From Asparagopsis taxiformis (Eukaryota; Rhodophyta; Florideophyceae; Bonnemaisoniales; Bonnemaisoniaceae): 57,027 nucleotides of DNA. Made by a program: the position numbers and the translations under genes. This document shows, piece by piece, positions 52,507-57,027 of this stretch (position 1 is the first letter of the stretch; the number at the start of each line of letters is the position of its first letter). The notes beneath the pieces are model-generated. The model saw nothing but the letters and a program-made list of their open reading frames with translations. It made no database searches and was not told where the DNA came from. The stretch lies in contig JALQPE010002160.1 in NCBI GenBank assembly GCA_030407315.1, forward strand, positions 1-57,027, read 5' to 3'.

Positions 52507-55194
52507 ATGCCACCTCTCAGAAAGAGTGCTGGTCCGAGACAAACGAAGATTACTTCCCATAAGAGTAGAAAAGGATACCCACCCGATTCAGAACGTCATC
52601 ATGGCATGGATGGGAACCAACTAGAAGTTGTCAAGGAAGCTTTTCGAGACCTCTTTGAAGAAGCAGTTATAACCCAAGTGGATCCTAAGGCATGCGTTCC
52701 TTTTTCAAAAGTTAGGGGCTTGTCTTCTTCAGGTATCACACGGCTGAAGGAATCATTTCAATCAGATGGCTCAGACGAAAGTGGCATCCCAGGCGTAACA
52801 TCTGGAGGAGTATTTCCTACTGTGGTGAAACTTGAGGGTGCTTTTGGAACATATCCATTAGAGCATATGACAGAATGCCTGGTCGGGAAAGGTTTTAATG
52901 TTGCTGAGGCGAAAATGGAAGCAGAGAAGAAGTTTAAGGCTCAGAAGACATGGTATGGAATCATTGACGGCAATCATCGTCATGCTGCGATAACAGAACT
53001 AGCCTCAGAGTATCCGGAGAAGTGGTTGGGTTTTTCGTGGACTGTAATGCTGATTCGTCCAGCCTCTCTATCCTTGTTGCGATCTTTCGCCCGTTCTGTC
53101 AATGAAAAACAGAAAGATGAATATATAGTCGTTCAGACTTTCTACGACACGCTTCGATACTTGAAAGAAGAATCTCAAACGATGCTGGCCGAAACTGGAT
53201 CTCCGCCTTCTGCAACGCAACTTGCAGAGCGAGTGATGCAGGGTCAAAAGTGGGCTCTGTCAACTATAATTCAGTTAGCCAGAACGGCTGTTCGTATCCC
53301 TGACGAGGTTCTGGATGAAATAGGTTCTGTGGTGAATGCAGAACATCCAGAACTTGCAAAGAGATTGAATGCAGAGTTACCTCCTCACCGTCAAGCTCGA
53401 GGAACACCTGACTGTAGAGTGTTCCGTAATATCATCACGTGTTCAACTTTGAAACAGGCCAAATCTTTTATGAATTCTACATCCATTGAAAATTCCATCA
53501 ACACTATACGACGTATCGCGTACTTCGCATCTAACCATCACTACAAGCCGGTATCATTCACGATTGTAGAAAAACAGTACAAGGCTGCTGTTCTAGCCAG
53601 GAAGGAAGCTGAGAAGTTTGAGAAATATTTGCAGACTCACCAATGGCCTCAAGACATGCTCACAGCAAGGCGAAATCTTCTGAAAACCTCATTGTTTGAT
53701 GACGCAGTTGATTCAAATTCTGGTAACGACAACAATGTACTACCACAGCTACTGGATATGCATAAGAGCCTGTTCCCAGATGACGCTTTTGCCCTTGCAG
53801 CGCAGTTCAAAGAAGCACACGGTGCTGTAGTATCTTCCCAAACTATGGATACGATAGAGGCCGAAGACAATCCTTCTGGAACAACAAAGAATAATACTGA
53901 ACCAGAAGGCCTCAACCAGGTGACCTGTGAAGCTGCTGAGGTTCCGGACGAAAATATATTGCCTACATGTTCTAGTCTGGATGAAAGAGCAATGGATGAA
54001 TCAATGGAACAAACAGAGGCAGAAAAGACTTCTCCAGTGCGAGAGAGTCAATCTCAAATTTCAGTCCGCCTTGGTACGGAAGGTGAGTCGAAAAATGGTC
54101 AGAGTCTGGAAGATTCATTGAGAATTGTAAACAAAGCTGGTATCGACTGTTTCCAGATGACTTGGCAGCAATATGACCTTACTCGTTCCAACGACCCGGA
54201 TGAATGTCCAAAGTATGACTTAATTCTAACTGACCCTCCGTACTCCTTACAAGGGAGTAATTTCACAAGATCCGGCCGAGGATTCAATGATTATATAGAT
54301 GAAGAAGAAATATCTGCTTTCAGCAGATTCTGCCGTCGAAATCTCAGACCTGGAAGGTATTTCATTATATTCACCTCATTTGAACTCCTCCCGACTTGGT
54401 GGCGGTGTCTGAGAGCAGTGGGAATGGTTGTTATGAACTATCCTCTTCAAATAATCAAAGAGACAACCTCATTGACGAGGAACAAGAGCAGCCACGCACC
54501 CCAAAACTGCACAGAACCAGCGGTTATGGGGTACCTGCCAACAACGGGAAACACGAAATTCAAACTGGATCTTCAGAGCTCGTATTTTTTGGTAGACTGC
54601 TCCCATTCCCGCAAGTTCTCTGTTATCGATGGTGTGAAAGTTCCGAAAAAACTTTGCGTGGGGAGGTCTCCTGTGCAAGTGGAGGAAAAGAATCCAGAGG
54701 CACTTGCAGAAATCATATCTACATTTTGTCCAGAGGATGGGCTCATTTTTGATGGCTTCGGCGGAACAATGACTACTGCTATCTCCGCCATTATAACTAG
54801 ACGAAAATGCATAGTGATAGAGAAAAATGCGAACTGCTTCAAGCTCGCTCTCCAGCGCCTACAACGAATTGCATTTCATGTGACGGAGAAGACGAAAACG
54901 ATTCATGAGTTCTCATCATCATCCTCCCGGGGGTCATCTTCTTCAAAAGCCATTGCATCCGTAGTCAAAGAACTGGGCGAAAGTTTATCTGATCATCGGG
55001 ATGAAACTGTGACATACGAGAGCGGTTCAGATGATGGGCGTGATATTGAAGTGACAAGACCTCACAAACGTGCTCGCACTCACCGAAAAGACCCTCCAGC
55101 TGGAGACGGCGGTACTCAAAATTCTGTTCCAGCCAATCATGAAGATGGGATATGTAGTGATATAGTTACTAGAAAAAGCCAAGAGGAACTTTGA
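52507..55194 (+). CDS. ParB-like / beta-class DNA methyltransferase fusion
   Basis: 895 aa in one uninterrupted frame. The ParB-like domain spans about 58-165 with D-G-N-H-R at 154-158. A ParB-type helix-turn-helix region follows at about 225-265 (A-T-Q-L-A-E-R-V, then I-R-I-P-D-E-V-L-D-E-I). After an acidic linker comes an amino-DNA methyltransferase: T-D-P-P-Y with DPPY at 576-579, R-P-G-R-Y, and D749-G-F-G-G-T followed by V-I-E-K-N. The catalytic motif precedes the SAM motif by about 173 residues, the beta-class order. DPPY occurs in N6-adenine and N4-cytosine enzymes. The C-terminal 100 residues are Ser-rich and basic, without the SET domain of the homologue at 42896. It probably methylates element DNA. 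The stop is 13 bp before the TIR. Confidence 0.85.
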   Translation: MPPLRKSAGPRQTKITSHKSRKGYPPDSERHHGMDGNQLEVVKEAFRDLFEEAVITQVDPKACVPFSKVRGLSSSGITRLKESFQSDGSDESGIPGVTSGGVFPTVVKLEGAFGTYPLEHMTECLVGKGFNVAEAKMEAEKKFKAQKTWYGIIDGNHRHAAITELASEYPEKWLGFSWTVMLIRPASLSLLRSFARSVNEKQKDEYIVVQTFYDTLRYLKEESQTMLAETGSPPSATQLAERVMQGQKWALSTIIQLARTAVRIPDEVLDEIGSVVNAEHPELAKRLNAELPPHRQARGTPDCRVFRNIITCSTLKQAKSFMNSTSIENSINTIRRIAYFASNHHYKPVSFTIVEKQYKAAVLARKEAEKFEKYLQTHQWPQDMLTARRNLLKTSLFDDAVDSNSGNDNNVLPQLLDMHKSLFPDDAFALAAQFKEAHGAVVSSQTMDTIEAEDNPSGTTKNNTEPEGLNQVTCEAAEVPDENILPTCSSLDERAMDESMEQTEAEKTSPVRESQSQISVRLGTEGESKNGQSLEDSLRIVNKAGIDCFQMTWQQYDLTRSNDPDECPKYDLILTDPPYSLQGSNFTRSGRGFNDYIDEEEISAFSRFCRRNLRPGRYFIIFTSFELLPTWWRCLRAVGMVVMNYPLQIIKETTSLTRNKSSHAPQNCTEPAVMGYLPTTGNTKFKLDLQSSYFLVDCSHSRKFSVIDGVKVPKKLCVGRSPVQVEEKNPEALAEIISTFCPEDGLIFDGFGGTMTTAISAIITRRKCIVIEKNANCFKLALQRLQRIAFHVTEKTKTIHEFSSSSSRGSSSSKAIASVVKELGESLSDHRDETVTYESGSDDGRDIEVTRPHKRARTHRKDPPAGDGGTQNSVPANHEDGICSDIVTRKSQEEL

Positions 55195-55207
55195 AAGTTA
55201 GGAAATG

Positions 55208-56111
55208 ATCAATCGATATCCTCTATCCTTGTCTCCAATAGATATAGATTTGGTCACTCTCCAGTACAATAGTGTTCGCTCTATTCGCAGCATTTAAACT
55301 GTCACTGTACACCGCAGAACTCTAGAGACATGGCTGTAGACTGTTCAGTATTGATTGCTGACTTTACCCGAAACGTTATGCACCATAAGGCAGAACATTT
55401 TAGGAAGTGGATGATATCCAAGGTACTGTTTAGTACTGGAAACGAACCCATTCTTTGCAGCGCCATAATTGGTCTGGTATCATACCAGAAGATAATGTAC
55501 CGCAGATAACAAATTCACGCAATAGTAAAACGGTATGATGAGGAGCAGAAGCTCTTTCGGTCATTCCAAATGGTGTGCAATGGAGGATCAAATTCTTCAA
55601 GCTGGAGTGACATGTTGCTAGCGGCATGTTCTTTCAATTCGAAGGATAGGGATAAGTGTGCGTATACGTGAAGTGCCAGGCAATAACATCAAAATAGATC
55701 ATTTTCATTTACATTTCTCAGCATGATACAAAGTTCTTGTTAGGTTTGATCCATCCAACGCTAGCTGCATGTAGTTTGGAACCGTCAAAATTCTGCTGCA
55801 TTTCGTTATGCCGACACTCGGTCAGCATGCCAGCTGAGGTTCAGTGATGAGTAGTAAAGCGGCTCAACTCTGTACTGATGCCAATAATGAGGACGAGACT
55901 ACATGAATCGCTCTACTATGTAGTCTGCAGTCTCCTTCAAACTGTTATCCATAATAAGAAAAGAGAAGCACAAATCCATGCTCACGCATTGCACTTAACT
56001 GTGATGGAGTCCTCTTGGAAATAATCCAGCACTACTCTTATATGCGGACCCTGCCATTCACATCCATGGATGCCGGGGGCACTCGCTTCCGCCTCACTCG
56101 CAGAATATCTC
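55208..56111 (-). repeat. Right 904-bp TIR
   Basis: Inverted copy of 47511-48414; the outer end reads AGAATATCTC at 56102-56111. Confidence 0.95.
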
Positions 56112-57027
56112 GCAGCCTGGTGAAAGAATGCTCAAAAATTGACTCAGACTAAGTTTGATGCTTGAACCTACAACCAAATAACCATAAGTATTTTGGCAGG
56201 ACATGCTGTGCGTGTGAACCATACATACGAATTAGTTCACTGTTAGTCACGCGACTGTCCTCACTTCAACGTTCATGCACGCAAGCGCAGCTTGCGCAAG
56301 TGAAGCATGTGGAAGTGTTCAAACCAGCCGCAGAAACATTCATTGACATGAATAAAGGTTTGAATACCACACATTATACCTGCACTCCTGCTTAGCATCG
56401 CACTGGAAGGACGTGAAACGTATGCAAGCAATGCCAACCTTTGCAACATGCCAGCGTCGTCGCAATTCGGTCTGAGACAAATACAGTCCACAAGCCAGCC
56501 ACTGGAAAATAATTATTTTAAAATAATTTCAAATACGGAATCGCAAACTGCTCTAGCTACTTTCATGTACGGATGAACATGAAATATTTTAATACTGTTA
56601 ATTCTCAAAATTCACCGTCATTCCAGCCATTCGGTCCATCTCCTTGGATGAACACGTGTACATGAATAGCACCACTGCATTCAAGCATACACAGTCGTCC
56701 TAATACACTATTGAATAGAGAGGCATATGCGCGAGCAATAATTTAATGAAAATGTTCAAAATATAGCGTTTCTGCCCATTCCATGTACAATGACAGCTGT
56801 CTCACATGACAATTTCCAGTAGTGGGATTCTCAAGTGTGAATAAAAAAAATCTGCGATTCTCGCACTCCAAATTCTAGTACAACTATTTTGCAGTTCCAT
56901 TTGAAAGTTACAAGACATTTGTTTACTCTATTGGTGTAAGAGATCACAGAGTCGACTGAGCAGCACAGTCTTCGCTATCTACGTCAGCTCATAGAAAATG
57001 CCCAGCACTATTTTCCAGTGCTTCAAG
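56112..57027. other. Right flank, nothing recognised
   Basis: AT-rich sequence with only short fortuitous ORFs (72-77 codons, overlapping on opposite strands). No repeat or RNA gene recognised. Confidence 0.5.

Larger units (their letters stand above)
47511..56111. mobile_element. 8.6-kb DNA transposon with 904-bp TIRs
   Basis: The terminal inverted repeats 47511-48414 and 55208-56111 are the same length (904 bp) and nearly identical in the parts compared, ending GAGATATTCTGCGAGTG. The element holds two divergent full-length genes, a DDE-like transposase and a ParB-like/DNA methyltransferase fusion, whose stops lie 247 and 13 bp from the inner TIR edges. No matching target duplication is visible: the left flank is CCGTAGTG and the right flank GCAGCCTG. 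Both genes are open, so it may be recently active. Confidence 0.85.

Noticed and set aside
47503..56119. An 8-bp target duplication for the 8.6-kb element
   Set aside because: CCGTAGTG and GCAGCCTG do not match; the duplication length remains unknown.

Overview
The window looks like a transposon-rich stretch of a eukaryotic nuclear genome. Genes are long and nearly intron-free, start contexts and polyadenylation-like AATAAA signals look eukaryotic, there is no operon or Shine-Dalgarno structure, and inverted-repeat elements are nested in one another. The lineage cannot be fixed from sequence alone. Intron-poor genes, an NB-ARC relic and several DDE transposase families would fit an alga (possibly a red alga), but that is a weak guess.

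Layout. 1-8317: two decayed copies of a ParB-like/dioxygenase gene (1-1240 and 2495-3346), tandem repeats, and a frame-broken NB-ARC gene on the minus strand (about 5990-7160). 8318-47510: a region bounded by inverted 13-bp CACTA-type termini (CACTACGGTGTTG), each followed by ACAGTA-rich palindromic subterminal repeats. Inside are a CACTA/Plavaka-type (CMC) transposase (11131-14934), two ParB-like/Fe(II)-dioxygenase-like fusion genes (16158-19417 and 20831-24474) among five MITE-like multi-hairpin elements, a ParB-like/DNA methyltransferase/SET fusion gene on the minus strand, and two unrecognised genes (43411-44799 and 45075-46601). The ParB-methyltransferase-SET gene is cut in two by a 12,957-bp element (27164-40120). 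Taking the element out with one copy of its 3-bp duplication (CTT) joins the two ORFs in frame. That element carries no transposase. It holds a large inverted repeat (about 28600-37135) whose left arm has grown through 501-bp tandem copies, and an array of micro-exon-like units. 47511-56111: an 8,601-bp element with 904-bp terminal inverted repeats and two divergent genes, a DDE-like transposase (DUF7869-like) and a ParB-like/DNA methyltransferase fusion. 56112-57027: flank with nothing recognised.

How the genes may work together. The same ParB-like module (D-G-x-H-R motif) is joined to three chemistries in this window: beta-class amino-DNA methyltransferase, SET lysine methyltransferase, and a double-stranded beta-helix dioxygenase with an HxD...H...R motif set. 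All sit in or next to DNA transposons with palindromic terminal or subterminal repeats. The simplest reading is that mobile elements carry their own DNA/chromatin writers and possible erasers, targeted or regulated by a ParB-like domain. The domain content and element structure are visible in the sequence. The biochemical activities, the targeting to the palindromes and the unity of the 39-kb element are inference.
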